DNA from: Massilia violaceinigra
GTDB lineage: Bacteria; Pseudomonadota; Gammaproteobacteria; Burkholderiales; Burkholderiaceae_D
DNA length: 64,000 nt
Assembly: GCF_002752675.1 (NCBI RefSeq)
Contig: NZ_CP024608.1
Span: 1,302,001 to 1,366,000, forward strand
Direction of reading: 5' to 3'
Shown here in pieces: positions 26,088 to 34,832 of this stretch. The translations under genes and the position numbers were made by a program. Below the pieces are notes generated by a model. It worked only from the letters and a program-made list of their open reading frames with translations. It did not search any database and had not been told where the DNA came from. The stretch's first letter is position 1, and every line of letters starts with the position of its first letter.

Positions 26088-27119
26088 TCAGACACCGAGT
26101 CGCTGGGTCACCTGGACGAACTGGTCGACCTTGGCGCGCGCGGCGCCCGATTCGATTGCGGCGCGTGCTTTTTTCAGGCCGTCTTCAATTGAGCTGGCTA
26201 CGCCGGCCGCGTACAGCGCCGTGCCGGCATTGAGCGCCACGATGTCGTAGGCCGCTCCCGGCTCGCCGTTGAGCGCTTCCATCATCTTGATCTTCGACTC
26301 GTCCGCATTCGCCACCTTGAGATTGCGGCTGGCGATCATCGGCAGGCCGAAGTCTTCCGGATGAATTTCGTATTCGCGAATTTCGCCGTTGACCAGTTCA
26401 CCGACCATGGTGGCCGCGCCGAGCGAGACTTCATCCATATTGTCGCGCCCATACACCACCACCGCATGCTGCGCGCCGAGGCGCTGCAGCACGCGCACCT
26501 GGATGCCCACCAGATCCTGGTGGAACACGCCCATCAGGATATTCGGCGCGCCGGCCGGATTGGTCAAGGGACCCAGGATGTTGAAGATGGTGCGCACGCC
26601 CAGCTCGCGCCGCACCGGCGCCGCATGCTTCATGGCGGCGTGGTGATTGGGCGCGAACATGAAGCCGATGCCGGTCTGCGCGATCGACTGCGCGATCTGC
26701 TCGGGCGAAAGGTTGATGTTGGCGCCCAGCGACTCGATCACGTCGGCGCTGCCGGACGACGACGATACGCTGCGCCCGCCATGCTTGGCCACGCGCGCAC
26801 CGGCGGCCGCGGCCACGAACATCGCCGTGGTCGAAATATTGAAGGTGTGGGCGCCGTCGCCACCGGTGCCGACGATGTCGAGCAGGTGGGTGGTGTCGGC
26901 CATCGGCACCTTGGTCGAAAATTCGCGCATCACTTGCGCGGCGGCGGCGATTTCGCCGATGGTTTCCTTCTTCACGCGCAGGCCGAGCGTGAGCGCGGCG
27001 ATCATGGTCGGCGACATTTCGCCCGACATGATCTGGCGGAACAGGTGCAGCATCTCGTCGTGAAAAATTTCGCGGTGTTCGATGCAGCGCAACAGTGCTT
27101 CTTGTGGAGTGATCGGCAT
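26088..27119 (-). CDS. trpD: Anthranilate phosphoribosyltransferase
   Basis: The 343-residue enzyme transfers phosphoribose from PRPP to anthranilate. The glycine-rich [14 protein letters not shown] loop (near 84) binds pyrophosphate. [16 protein letters not shown], the [19 protein letters not shown] stretch and the [11 protein letters not shown] box are all typical. The length is normal. It lies 37 bases behind trpG in the same transcript. Confidence 0.96.
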   Translation of the reverse strand: MPITPQEALLRCIEHREIFHDEMLHLFRQIMSGEMSPTMIAALTLGLRVKKETIGEIAAAAQVMREFSTKVPMADTTHLLDIVGTGGDGAHTFNISTTAMFVAAAAGARVAKHGGRSVSSSSGSADVIESLGANINLSPEQIAQSIAQTGIGFMFAPNHHAAMKHAAPVRRELGVRTIFNILGPLTNPAGAPNILMGVFHQDLVGIQVRVLQRLGAQHAVVVYGRDNMDEVSLGAATMVGELVNGEIREYEIHPEDFGLPMIASRNLKVANADESKIKMMEALNGEPGAAYDIVALNAGTALYAAGVASSIEDGLKKARAAIESGAARAKVDQFVQVTQRLGV

Positions 27120-27155
27120 GGCAGTTCCTTGATCTGGGCAGGGCGTTACGAGGGC

Positions 27156-27719
27156 TTAGCGTTCGAGAAAATTCTTCAGCAAGGCATGGCCATGCTCGGA
27201 CAGGATCGATTCGGGGTGAAACTGCACACCCTCGATATCGAACTCCCTGTGCCGCACGCCCATGATCTCGCCGTCATCGGTCCATGCCGTCACCTCAAGG
27301 CAGGCTGGGAGCGACGAGCGCTCGATCGCCAGCGAGTGGTAGCGGATGACCGTAAACGGACTCGGAAGATTCTTGAACACGCCCACGCCGGTGTGCGCAA
27401 TCAATGAAGTTTTGCCATGCATGACCTGCTTGGCGCGAATCACCTTGCCGCCGAACGCGGCGCCGATGGCCTGATGGCCGAGGCATACGCCGAGGATCGG
27501 CAGCTTGCCCTTGAACTGCTCCAGGATGGAAACCGAGATCCCGGCTTCGGCCGGTGTCTTGGGACCGGGCGAGATGCAGATGCGGTCCGGCTGCATCGCG
27601 CTGATCTCGTCGATCGTGATTTCGTCGTTGCGGAAGGTAGCAACTTCCTCGCCCAGCTCACCGAAATACTGCACCAGGTTGTAGGTGAACGAGTCGTAGT
27701 TATCGATCATCAGCAGCAT
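27156..27719 (-). CDS. trpG: Anthranilate synthase glutaminase subunit
   Basis: The 187-residue class I glutamine amidotransferase supplies ammonia to TrpE. The nucleophile Cys is in [10 protein letters not shown] near residue 79, and the His-Glu pair is in [13 protein letters not shown] near 168. The start [14 protein letters not shown] at 27719 is one base from the trpE stop, which indicates coupled translation. It may also serve 4-amino-4-deoxychorismate synthase, as TrpG does in some bacteria. Confidence 0.95.
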   Translation of the reverse strand: MLLMIDNYDSFTYNLVQYFGELGEEVATFRNDEITIDEISAMQPDRICISPGPKTPAEAGISVSILEQFKGKLPILGVCLGHQAIGAAFGGKVIRAKQVMHGKTSLIAHTGVGVFKNLPSPFTVIRYHSLAIERSSLPACLEVTAWTDDGEIMGVRHREFDIEGVQFHPESILSEHGHALLKNFLER

Positions 27720-27720
27720 C

Positions 27721-29217
27721 TCAGATCTCCCCATCCAGGCCGTCTTGCACTTGCTCGGCTGCGCGCAGGACCGCACGCGCCTTGTTTTCGGTTTCCTGCC
27801 ATTCCATTTCGGGGATCGAATCGGCCACGATGCCGGCGGCGGCCTGCACGTACAGCATGCCGTCCTTGATCACGCCGGTGCGGATCGCGATCGCCACGTC
27901 CATTTCGCCGCCAAAGGACAGGTAGCCGCAGGCGCCGCCGTAGATGCCGCGCTTGGTCGGTTCGAGTTCGTCGATCACTTCCATGGCGCGCACTTTGGGC
28001 GCGCCGGTCAGGGTGCCGGCCGGGAAGGTCGCGCGCAGCACGTCCAGGTTGGACATGCCGCTCTTCAAAGTACCTTCGACGTTCGAGACGATGTGCTGCA
28101 CATGCGAGTATTTTTCCACGACCATGCGCTCGGTGACCTTGACGCTGCCGGTTTCGGAGATGCGGCCCAGGTCATTGCGCGCCAGGTCGATCAGCATGAC
28201 GTGTTCTGCGATCTCTTTCGGGTCGGCCAGCAGTTCCTTCGACAGTTCGGCGTCGCGTTCCGGCGTGGCGCCACGTGGGCGGGTGCCGGCGATCGGGCGC
28301 AGCGTGACTTTTTTGGTGCCGTCGGCCGCGGTTTCGTTGCGCACTAAAATCTCTGGCGAAGCGCCGACGATCTGCATGTCGCCGAAATTATAGAAGTACA
28401 TGTACGGGGACGGATTCAGGGAGCGCAACGCGCGGTACAGGGTCAGCGGGTTGTCCACGTAGGGCTTGCGGATACGCTGGCCGATCTGCACCTGCATCAG
28501 GTCACCGGCCATCACGTATTCGTGGGCACGGGCCACCGCCTTGAGGTAATCCTCTTTGCTGAAGTCGCGCACCGCTTCGGTACGCACCGAGCTCGATGTC
28601 ACCGGCGCGTCGACGCCACGGCGCAGCATCATGCGCAGGTCCTTCAGGCGCTGGCGCGCCTTGGAATACGCTTCCGGCTGCGTGGTGTCGGCATACACGA
28701 TCAGATACAGCTTGCCCGACAGGTTGTCGATGACCGCCAGTTCCTCGGTCACCATCAGCTGGATGTCGGGCAGGCCCAGGTCGTCCTTGGGCTGGGTATC
28801 GGCCAGCTTGCGCTCGATGTGGCGCACGGTGTCGTAGCCGAAGTAGCCAGCCAGGCCGCCGCAAAAACGCGGCAGGCCCGGACGCAGCGCCACTTTAAAG
28901 CGCGCCTGGTACTGTTCGATGAAGTCGAGCGGATTGCCGTCGTGGGTTTCGATCACCTCGCCGTTCTTGACGATCTCGGTGCGCGTGCCGAAGGTGCGCA
29001 GCACCGTCGATGCGGGCAGGCCGATGAAGGAGTAGCGCCCGAAACGCTCGCCGCCGACCACCGATTCGAGCAGGAAGGTGTTCTTGCTGACGTTCTGGGT
29101 CTGGGCCAGCTTGAGGTACAGCGTGAGAGGCGTTTCGAGATCGGCGAAGGCTTCCGAGATCAATGGGATACGGTTGAAGCCTTCGTTGGCCAACGATTTG
29201 AATTCGAGTTCGGTCAT
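27721..29217 (-). CDS. trpE: Anthranilate synthase component I
   Basis: The 498-residue chorismate-binding enzyme makes anthranilate with TrpG. The N-terminal domain carries the LLES feedback-binding motif ([17 protein letters not shown] near 40). The catalytic part carries [27 protein letters not shown] and [16 protein letters not shown]. The ATG at 29217 was chosen because GGAG stands 8 bases upstream; in-frame ATGs further up have weaker sites. The upstream trpL leader and hairpin indicate attenuation control. Confidence 0.96.
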   Translation of the reverse strand: MTELEFKSLANEGFNRIPLISEAFADLETPLTLYLKLAQTQNVSKNTFLLESVVGGERFGRYSFIGLPASTVLRTFGTRTEIVKNGEVIETHDGNPLDFIEQYQARFKVALRPGLPRFCGGLAGYFGYDTVRHIERKLADTQPKDDLGLPDIQLMVTEELAVIDNLSGKLYLIVYADTTQPEAYSKARQRLKDLRMMLRRGVDAPVTSSSVRTEAVRDFSKEDYLKAVARAHEYVMAGDLMQVQIGQRIRKPYVDNPLTLYRALRSLNPSPYMYFYNFGDMQIVGASPEILVRNETAADGTKKVTLRPIAGTRPRGATPERDAELSKELLADPKEIAEHVMLIDLARNDLGRISETGSVKVTERMVVEKYSHVQHIVSNVEGTLKSGMSNLDVLRATFPAGTLTGAPKVRAMEVIDELEPTKRGIYGGACGYLSFGGEMDVAIAIRTGVIKDGMLYVQAAAGIVADSIPEMEWQETENKARAVLRAAEQVQDGLDGEI

Positions 29218-29262
29218 GCTTTTCTCCATGCCGCCATGGCGCATCCGCGGGCGGTGGGTTTC

Positions 29263-29290
29263 AAAAAACCTGCCGGCGCACAGGGGCAGC
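29263..29290 (-). terminator. trp attenuator terminator
   Basis: On the minus strand GCTGCC, a 10-base loop and GGCAGG are followed by TTTTTT. It lies 20 bases after the trpL stop and 46 bases before trpE, the expected place for the attenuator. Confidence 0.7.
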
Positions 29291-29310
29291 CGACAGCAAT
29301 CACTACAGGG

Positions 29311-29397
29311 TTACTTAGCCCAGGATTGCCAGCGTCGCCAAAGCCAGGCCTCAATCGAGCCGGTTTGGGTGACATTGTGTTTTTTGATGAAAAACAT
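29311..29397 (-). CDS. trpL: trp operon leader peptide
   Basis: The 28-residue frame starts MFFIKKHNVTQTG and ends EAWLWRRWQSWAK. It has four Trp codons in a stretch of nine codons. A terminator with a T6 run follows, then trpE. Stalling at the Trp codons when charged tRNA-Trp is scarce would favour an antiterminator fold. The frame begins 13 bases downstream of the gph stop codon. Confidence 0.85.
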   Translation of the reverse strand: MFFIKKHNVTQTGSIEAWLWRRWQSWAK

Positions 29398-29410
29398 ATG
29401 TGATGGAAGG

Positions 29411-30121
29411 TTAGTATGTGTTGTGGTTGTGGGAACGAATCAGGGTTGCCGCTTCTACAAGTGAGGTAACTATACCATCGGAATCTGTTTCGTGTATAGC
29501 CTGCCCGTGGTTATAACCATACGGTACCGTCAACACAAAGCATCCAGCTCGACGAGCGGCCTCGGCGTCGTTGGACGAGTCGCCGATCGCCACCACCTGC
29601 GACGGCGCCAGATCGAAGTCGGCGCACACCTGCAGCAGCGGCATCGGGTCCGGTTTTTTGCGTGGCAGCGAGTCGCCGCCGTACACAATTTCGAAATACT
29701 CCGCCAGGCCTTTTTGCGCCAGCAGCGGCGTAGCAAAGGCGATTGGCTTGTTGGTCACGCAGGCCAGGCGCAGGCCGTCGGCTTTCATGGCGTCGAGCCC
29801 GTCGAGCACGCCGTCGTACAGCAGGCTATGGTCGCCGTTGATCGCCAGGTAGTGCCGCTGGTAGAGCGCCATGGCCTCGTCGAAGCGCTGTTCGACACCG
29901 GTGGCGTCGTGTTCCAGCGCGAGCACGGCGCGGATCAGGTTTTCGGAGCCTTTGCCGATCATCAGCGCGATCTGCTCGTGCGCGATCGGCGCGTAGCCGA
30001 ATTGTCCGCGCATGGCGTTGATGGCGACATGGAAGTCGGGCAGGGTATCGAGCATGGTGCCATCGAGATCGATGATGGCCGCGCGAATCGGGGCGTGGAT
30101 CGACTGGATAAAATTGGTCAT
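29411..30121 (-). CDS. gph: Phosphoglycolate phosphatase (HAD family)
   Basis: The 236-residue HAD hydrolase has motif I DLDGTMLDT near residue 18, motif II CVTNKP, and motif III/IV KPDPMPLL with IGDSSNDAEAARRAG. It removes phosphate from 2-phosphoglycolate formed in DNA repair or oxygenation. In betaproteobacteria gph commonly sits just upstream of trpE, as here, and next to rpe. Here rpe is 3.3 kb away. Transcription may continue into trpL-trpE. Confidence 0.92.
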   Translation of the reverse strand: MTNFIQSIHAPIRAAIIDLDGTMLDTLPDFHVAINAMRGQFGYAPIAHEQIALMIGKGSENLIRAVLALEHDATGVEQRFDEAMALYQRHYLAINGDHSLLYDGVLDGLDAMKADGLRLACVTNKPIAFATPLLAQKGLAEYFEIVYGGDSLPRKKPDPMPLLQVCADFDLAPSQVVAIGDSSNDAEAARRAGCFVLTVPYGYNHGQAIHETDSDGIVTSLVEAATLIRSHNHNTY

Positions 30122-30222
30122 CGGGGAATAGGGACGGTCAGGATTGGAACATTTTATCGGAGCTGAGCGTAGCGGTGTCGGTCGATCTTCCTGTCATTGG
30201 AGCGGGTTGCCAATCCGGGTGA

Positions 30223-30576
30223 TTATTCGGATGCATCCGCTTCTTTCGAGATGAGCATCTTGTGCCAGTCGTCAGACCATCGCAGCAAAGGCATCATGGC
30301 TTTCAACAAGCTCGCTCCGCTCGGGCTTAAGGTGTAGCCGCCGGATTCCGCAGTGTCGAGGATGCCGGTTTCGCGAAGTTCTCGCAGGCGCAGATTGAGC
30401 ACCGTCGGCGACATATCGTCGCAGCACTCACGCAATTGACGGAACGTCAGCGGCGTATCGCGCAGCTCCCAGATGATGCGCATTACCCAGCGCCGGCCAA
30501 GCAAATCGAGCAAGGCCATGATCGGCCGCCCCGTGTGCGAGCCGCGTACCGGTCGACCCGGTTTTGGAACAGTCAT
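30223..30576 (-). CDS. HxlR-family transcriptional regulator
   Basis: The 117-residue winged-helix protein has the HxlR pattern LLGRRWVMRIIWELRDTPLTFRQLREC followed by SPTVLNLRLRELRETGIL. Regulators of this family control a divergent gene in response to aldehydes or reactive electrophiles. It is divergent to a carboxymuconolactone-decarboxylase-like gene. Between them lie two copies of a TGCTAC-N7-GTAGCA operator. The ATG at 30576 is preceded by GGAGAAG. Confidence 0.9.
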   Translation of the reverse strand: MTVPKPGRPVRGSHTGRPIMALLDLLGRRWVMRIIWELRDTPLTFRQLRECCDDMSPTVLNLRLRELRETGILDTAESGGYTLSPSGASLLKAMMPLLRWSDDWHKMLISKEADASE

Positions 30577-30592
30577 CACTTCTCCTTTTTTT

Positions 30593-30633
30593 TGCTACGT
30601 TAAACGTAGCATAGTGCTACACTATCCGTAGCA
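30593..30633. promoter_or_regulatory. Two tandem HxlR operators
   Basis: TGCTACNNNNNNNGTAGCA occurs twice, at 30593-30611 and 30615-30633, centre to centre 22 bases. That spacing puts both on one face of the helix. They lie in the divergent promoter between the HxlR gene and the carboxymuconolactone-decarboxylase-like gene. Confidence 0.75.
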
Positions 30634-30671
30634 TTCGAGTGATTTTACCACTCGTACCCAAGGAGACCGGC

Positions 30672-31220
30672 ATGTCGACCACCAGAATTGTTCCGCTTGA
30701 AGCCCCGTATGAAGATGCGGTTGCCGAGACATTCAAGCGATTCCTGCCACCGGGCATGGAACCGCTGAAATTATTCAGAACGCAGGCGCACAACCCGCGC
30801 GTGTTACAGCGCATGTTTGCGGGAAATCTGCTCGACCAGGGATCAATCGATCTGCGTGCACGGGAACTGATTATTTTGCGTACCTGTGCGCGCTGTGGTT
30901 CCGAATATGAATGGGGTGTGCACGTCGCGTTGTTCGCGGAGCGGGCGGCATTGAGCACCACCGACGTGGCGGCAACGCTTGGCAGCGATCCTGAACATAG
31001 TGCCTTGCCCGCGCACGAGGGATTGCTTTTAAAGGCGGTGGACGAACTGCACGACTCGTCCACCATCTCCGACGGGCTATGGGATGAATTGGCGCGGCAT
31101 TATTCGTCAGCGCAGATCCTTGAAATCATCGCGCTGACCGGAAATTACCATGCGATCTCGTTCGTGACGAATGCCGCCAGGGTGGAACTGGAAACGTTTG
31201 CGCCGCGTTTCAGCCGTTGA
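30672..31220 (+). CDS. Carboxymuconolactone-decarboxylase/AhpD-like protein
   Basis: The 182-residue helical protein has the family's RARELIILRTCARCGSEYEWGVHVALF segment, including CxxC and the distal His in EWGVH. The CMD fold covers both decarboxylases and AhpD-type peroxidase partners; the CxxC-H arrangement favours a redox (AhpD-like) role. AAGGAGA precedes the ATG at 30672. It is divergent to the HxlR gene and is its likely target. Confidence 0.85.
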   Translation: MSTTRIVPLEAPYEDAVAETFKRFLPPGMEPLKLFRTQAHNPRVLQRMFAGNLLDQGSIDLRARELIILRTCARCGSEYEWGVHVALFAERAALSTTDVAATLGSDPEHSALPAHEGLLLKAVDELHDSSTISDGLWDELARHYSSAQILEIIALTGNYHAISFVTNAARVELETFAPRFSR

Positions 31221-31594
31221 AGCATAGGCCGGGGAGGGCCGGGCGCTCTTCCCTGTGCCAAGCGGATGATGAGGCGCCGGAGTGGACGCCGTCAGCATGA
31301 TTTCCTGGTTGACCTGTGACGTCGCCCGCGTCCATGCGGCCAAATACGGAGGGAACGTGTCGGCAAGCCGATCGGCTTTGTAAATCGCCTGCCTGATTAT
31401 CTTCTGCTCCCGTTTATCGAGCTGGTGCCTTCCCAGGTCGTAGTCCGCGCAGCCGTGCCACACATACCCGTTCGATTGTCTTGATCGTTAACGGTTCAAC
31501 ACCGCCGTTGATCGGCGCATCGGTGCATCAGCGCCGATGCGGTGTGCACTTGAGTGCACGACCTGGCGTCGCTTCAGGCAGCGACGGTGCGCGC
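31221..31594. other. Intergenic stretch with hairpins and a possible gene remnant
   Basis: On the minus strand a frame about 31290-31463 reads like protein (LDKREQKIIRQAIYKADRLADTFPPYLAA) but runs on into the 3' end of the neighbour gene and has no good start. It may be a decayed gene. At 31511-31538 (ATCGGCGC / GCGCCGAT) and 31544-31559 (GTGCAC / GTGCAC) there are two hairpins without T-runs. Confidence 0.3.
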
Positions 31595-32074
31595 TTACTC
31601 ATCCGCTTGTGTCTCGGACTCGGTCGCTGGTGTTTCGGGTTCAGCCGGTTCGGCTGGTTGACCGGATCGGCCCGGTGCCTGATTGGTGCGCAGGATTGTC
31701 ATGAGCGTCGATCCGCCGGCTTTTTCGCAATCGGGTGCAGCACCGGTCCACTTGATCGCCTCGCCGCGAGCGACGGGGCGTACGACACGCCATGGGAAGA
31801 AGCCAAACCGTTGCGAACCGTTATAGTTAATGATGGCGTCCCCACCTCTCGCTTTGGCGCGTTCGGACAGTTCCTCGACCAGCTCCGAGACGCTGCCATA
31901 CGTGCCCTTGGCCGCTTTGACTTTCCTGATTACCTTGTACGGAAACTCCGCAGGCGGCACGCTGGCGAAAAAGCAGAAATTGCTCGGGTCGGATGTTGGT
32001 GCCACATCTTCCGCCGCTGAGGCTGTGTTCAAAAAGGCAAGCGCCAGAATGCAGCAGAGCGAGATTTTATTCAT
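31595..32074 (-). CDS. Hypothetical secreted protein
   Basis: The 159-residue protein has a signal peptide (MNKISLCCILALAFLNTASA). The domain after it includes FPYKVIRKVKAAKGTYGSV and RGGDAIINYNGSQRFGFFPWRVVRPVARGEA, which resembles a YbjQ-like heavy-metal-binding or related periplasmic fold. An Ala/Pro/Glu/Thr tail follows. The resemblance is weak. The gene stands alone in the accessory region between rpe and gph. Several rare-in-neighbour AT codons at the start suggest separate ancestry. Confidence 0.6.
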   Translation of the reverse strand: MNKISLCCILALAFLNTASAAEDVAPTSDPSNFCFFASVPPAEFPYKVIRKVKAAKGTYGSVSELVEELSERAKARGGDAIINYNGSQRFGFFPWRVVRPVARGEAIKWTGAAPDCEKAGGSTLMTILRTNQAPGRSGQPAEPAEPETPATESETQADE

Positions 32075-32470
32075 TTTAAAGCGATCCCTTCGTCAATTTT
32101 TATTGCAAATATGCAAGAATATAAATACAGGCAGCGAGTATGAGCTGAAACAGGCAATTCATCAATTGGCGTGTGCTATTGGCCTGTGCGACGTTGTAAA
32201 TTCGCCAATTTGACCGGAAAGCTGCGCTGTCGCACCGATCAAGCTGATGGATTCATACGATTGATCAGGCAGCGGGGTTGCTCATACTGAAAACGAAAGC
32301 CAGTAGAACCGGTCCTTTTCGGCGTATTTCTCGTCTACGATGTGCGCGCGCGATAATCGATCCGTTTTCTCTGATCCAGAAACGTCGGGGCAGTGGATTT
32401 CAATTGGCGGAGGTGACAGCGTCAAGGTAGTTTCCCTGCGTCGACCGGTGCCGTGATGGCCAGCGGCGAA
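32075..32470. other. Intergenic region with lower GC content
   Basis: About 400 bases lie between two minus-strand genes. They are more AT-rich than the surroundings and hold no frame with a start signal. I see no RNA gene or repeat in it. Confidence 0.35.
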
Positions 32471-33412
32471 TCAGGAAATATCGTTACTGAATCGATCGGA
32501 TTGAAACGGATAGGTTTTCATGATGTGGACCAGTTCCGCAGCCGCCTTGGCCCCTTCCAGAACTGTCAGTGGATATGCTTTCCTGAAAGCGCTGACCAGC
32601 GCGAGCCTTGTCCCCTTTTGAGCAAGGGAGATCAATTCGGGGGACGAAACGACAACGTCGCCAAGCACCATGGGATGACCCGTGTAAGAGATTGGCGCAC
32701 GCTTGATGGTCTTGATCGCCGACGGGTCAACACCGTGACCAATCAGCGCATCGGCATCGGTGCTTTGCACTATCCAATGGACGGCTCGGCTTCGTTTCAG
32801 GAGCAGATCCATAGGGAGGATCTGCGCCAGACCCCTGCGAGGGCCCTCGAAGCCCGATAAATCGACGATCAAGTTGCAGTGATCGGACAGGGCGCCTACC
32901 CGCGTTTCGATGTCGTTCGCGTCGTTTCGATGCGCCCGCGGCGCAAGGCGAAGGCGCAGGGGAACTTCGTCGTACAAGGTCACGGGCGACTGCAAGTCGA
33001 GGTAGCTGCGGATGATCTCGAGCTGTTCCTCGGCGACTCCGCCGCAGCGCTCGGGAGGGAAGCAGTCGAATACAGCACGGAGCATCGCGTGCGCTGCGCT
33101 GCCTGGATCGGGACTCCACAGCGAAAAATGCCGCGGCTGAACGCCGGTCGAAGCGAATGTACCCCCAATGCGCATGCCATCGCAGCCAGATTCGCTCCAC
33201 CGGTCATCCCAATCTGCCAGCATGGCCGAACAACAAGCATGAATGGCCGCCATGACGCGCGCGTCCACCGGCAGCGTGAAGACCAAGCCCGGAAGAAGTC
33301 CTGTGGGATGGGCTTCGAATGTGGCAATGCCGGTAACGTCGCCCTCGACCCGAATAGAACCGCCCCGATGGAACGACGGCCCAAATCCGAGGCGAAGGTC
33401 GAAATACGGCAT
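32471..33412 (-). CDS. Hypothetical protein downstream of rpe
   Basis: The 313-residue protein has no signal peptide or membrane segment. It begins MPYFDLRLGFGPSFHRGG and contains a Cys-rich HACCSAMLADWDDRW segment. I see no known catalytic motif. It starts 10 bases after the rpe stop and may be co-transcribed with it. It could be a partner of rpe or simply part of the accessory insertion that separates rpe from gph. I do not recognise the family. Confidence 0.6.
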   Translation of the reverse strand: MPYFDLRLGFGPSFHRGGSIRVEGDVTGIATFEAHPTGLLPGLVFTLPVDARVMAAIHACCSAMLADWDDRWSESGCDGMRIGGTFASTGVQPRHFSLWSPDPGSAAHAMLRAVFDCFPPERCGGVAEEQLEIIRSYLDLQSPVTLYDEVPLRLRLAPRAHRNDANDIETRVGALSDHCNLIVDLSGFEGPRRGLAQILPMDLLLKRSRAVHWIVQSTDADALIGHGVDPSAIKTIKRAPISYTGHPMVLGDVVVSSPELISLAQKGTRLALVSAFRKAYPLTVLEGAKAAAELVHIMKTYPFQSDRFSNDIS

Positions 33413-33421
33413 CGCGGCGCT

Positions 33422-34105
33422 TTACGCGCGGCCCTGTGGACCGACCTTGGCCAGCTCCACGCGCATGGCGTCGATGACGGCCTTGTAGTCCGGCTGGCCG
33501 AAAATCGCCGAACCGGCCACGAAGGTATCCGCGCCGGCAGCCGCGGCGGCGGCGATATTGTCGATCTTGATGCCGCCGTCGACTTCGAGCAGGATGTCGC
33601 GGCCGGAGTCGTCGATCATGCGGCGCGCCAGCGCGATTTTCTTCAGCGCTTCCGGAATGAAGGACTGGCCGCCGAAGCCCGGATTGACCGACATGATCAG
33701 GATCATGTCGATCTTGTCCATCACATGGTCGAGGAAGTGCAGCGGTGTGCCGGGATTGAATACCAGGCCGGCCTTGCAGCCGTTATCGCGAATCAGCTGG
33801 AGCGAACGGTCGATATGCTCGGACGCTTCCGGGTGAAAGGTGATGATGTTCGCGCCAGCCTTGGCGAAGTCCGGGATCAGGCGGTCGACCGGCTTGACCA
33901 TCAGGTGCACGTCGATCGGCACCTGCACGTGCGGGCGGATCGCCTGGCACACCAGCGGGCCGATGGTCAGGTTGGGAACATAATGGTTGTCCATGACGTC
34001 GAAGTGAATGATGTCGGCGCCCGAGGCGACAACATTGCGGACTTCCTCGCCCAGGCGGGCGAAATCGGCGGACAAAATGCTGGGAGCGATGCGGAAAGTG
34101 GTCAT
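33422..34105 (-). CDS. rpe: Ribulose-phosphate 3-epimerase
   Basis: The 227-residue TIM barrel interconverts ribulose-5-phosphate and xylulose-5-phosphate. Signatures are [33 protein letters not shown] (metal-binding His and Asp), [18 protein letters not shown] and [11 protein letters not shown]. The start MTTFRIAPS at 34105 is the family start; an ATG at 34117 would only add four residues. It is divergent to apaG, the standard betaproteobacterial arrangement. Confidence 0.96.
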   Translation of the reverse strand: MTTFRIAPSILSADFARLGEEVRNVVASGADIIHFDVMDNHYVPNLTIGPLVCQAIRPHVQVPIDVHLMVKPVDRLIPDFAKAGANIITFHPEASEHIDRSLQLIRDNGCKAGLVFNPGTPLHFLDHVMDKIDMILIMSVNPGFGGQSFIPEALKKIALARRMIDDSGRDILLEVDGGIKIDNIAAAAAAGADTFVAGSAIFGQPDYKAVIDAMRVELAKVGPQGRA

Positions 34106-34282
34106 GGCGGCTGGCAAGGAGCTTGCGGTGAATGAAGATGCGCTATTTTACGCTGTCCCACGGAGCGCCCTTGCAGCGAGGCCGATTTTGCGGTGCAATG
34201 TATGATGCCCCGCCGGCCCTCGTCGGGCCGGCGCCTGAAAATTCACTCGGGCAACTTTTACAGTCTCAATCAAGGAATCAAG

Positions 34283-34657
34283 ATGGCCGCTTACGAATTT
34301 ACTGTTACTGTCAGGACCCAGTACCTGCCGGAGCAGTCCGATCCGAGCCGAAGCAATTACGTGTTCACGTATTCGATCACGATCAAAAACACCGGCACCG
34401 TCGGCGCGCAGCTCATTTCGCGGCACTGGGTGATCACCGATGCGAACAACCACGTTGATGAAGTGCGCGGCCTGGGCGTGGTCGGTCACCAGCCGTTGCT
34501 GCAGCCGGGCGAACAGTTTGAATACACCAGCGGCACCCAGCTCGCCACCGCGCAAGGCTCGATGACCGGCGAATACTTCTGCGTGGCCGAAGATGGCCAT
34601 CAGTTCGAGACCAAGATTCCCGAATTCGTGCTGTCGCTGCCACGCACCCTGCACTGA
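34283..34657 (+). CDS. apaG: ApaG protein
   Basis: The 124-residue protein has the single FN3-like ApaG domain. Typical parts are YVFTYSITIKNTG, AQLISRHWVITDANNHVDEVRGLGVVG and QPGEQFEYTSGTQL. Its biochemical role is unsettled; it is linked to cobalt/magnesium resistance and to the apaH region. Length equals that of the E. coli protein. CAAGGAATCAAG precedes the ATG at 34283; a longer reading upstream was rejected. Confidence 0.96.
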   Translation: MAAYEFTVTVRTQYLPEQSDPSRSNYVFTYSITIKNTGTVGAQLISRHWVITDANNHVDEVRGLGVVGHQPLLQPGEQFEYTSGTQLATAQGSMTGEYFCVAEDGHQFETKIPEFVLSLPRTLH

Positions 34658-34666
34658 TATCCGCGA

Positions 34667-34822
34667 TCAGTGGGCGGTGTCGTCGGGCAGTTCCTTTTTC
34701 TTCTCCGGCGCGTTCAGCTCCTGACTGTTATTGGTCGGCTTCTGTCCCGAATACATCGTCCACCACACGATAAACACCAGCAGGAACAGCGCCACGCCTG
34801 CTTCTAGCATTAATACCCACAT
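34667..34822 (-). CDS. Small single-pass membrane protein
   Basis: The 51-residue protein begins MWVLMLEAGVALFLLVFIVW, one membrane helix, and then has a short charged cytoplasmic or periplasmic tail (PEKKKELPDDTAH). GGGAG stands 6 bases upstream of the start at 34822. It lies between apaG and the start of mltA, on the opposite strand, and its start is only 10 bases from the mltA start. I know of no function. Confidence 0.7.
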   Translation of the reverse strand: MWVLMLEAGVALFLLVFIVWWTMYSGQKPTNNSQELNAPEKKKELPDDTAH

Positions 34823-34832
34823 ATCGACTCCC

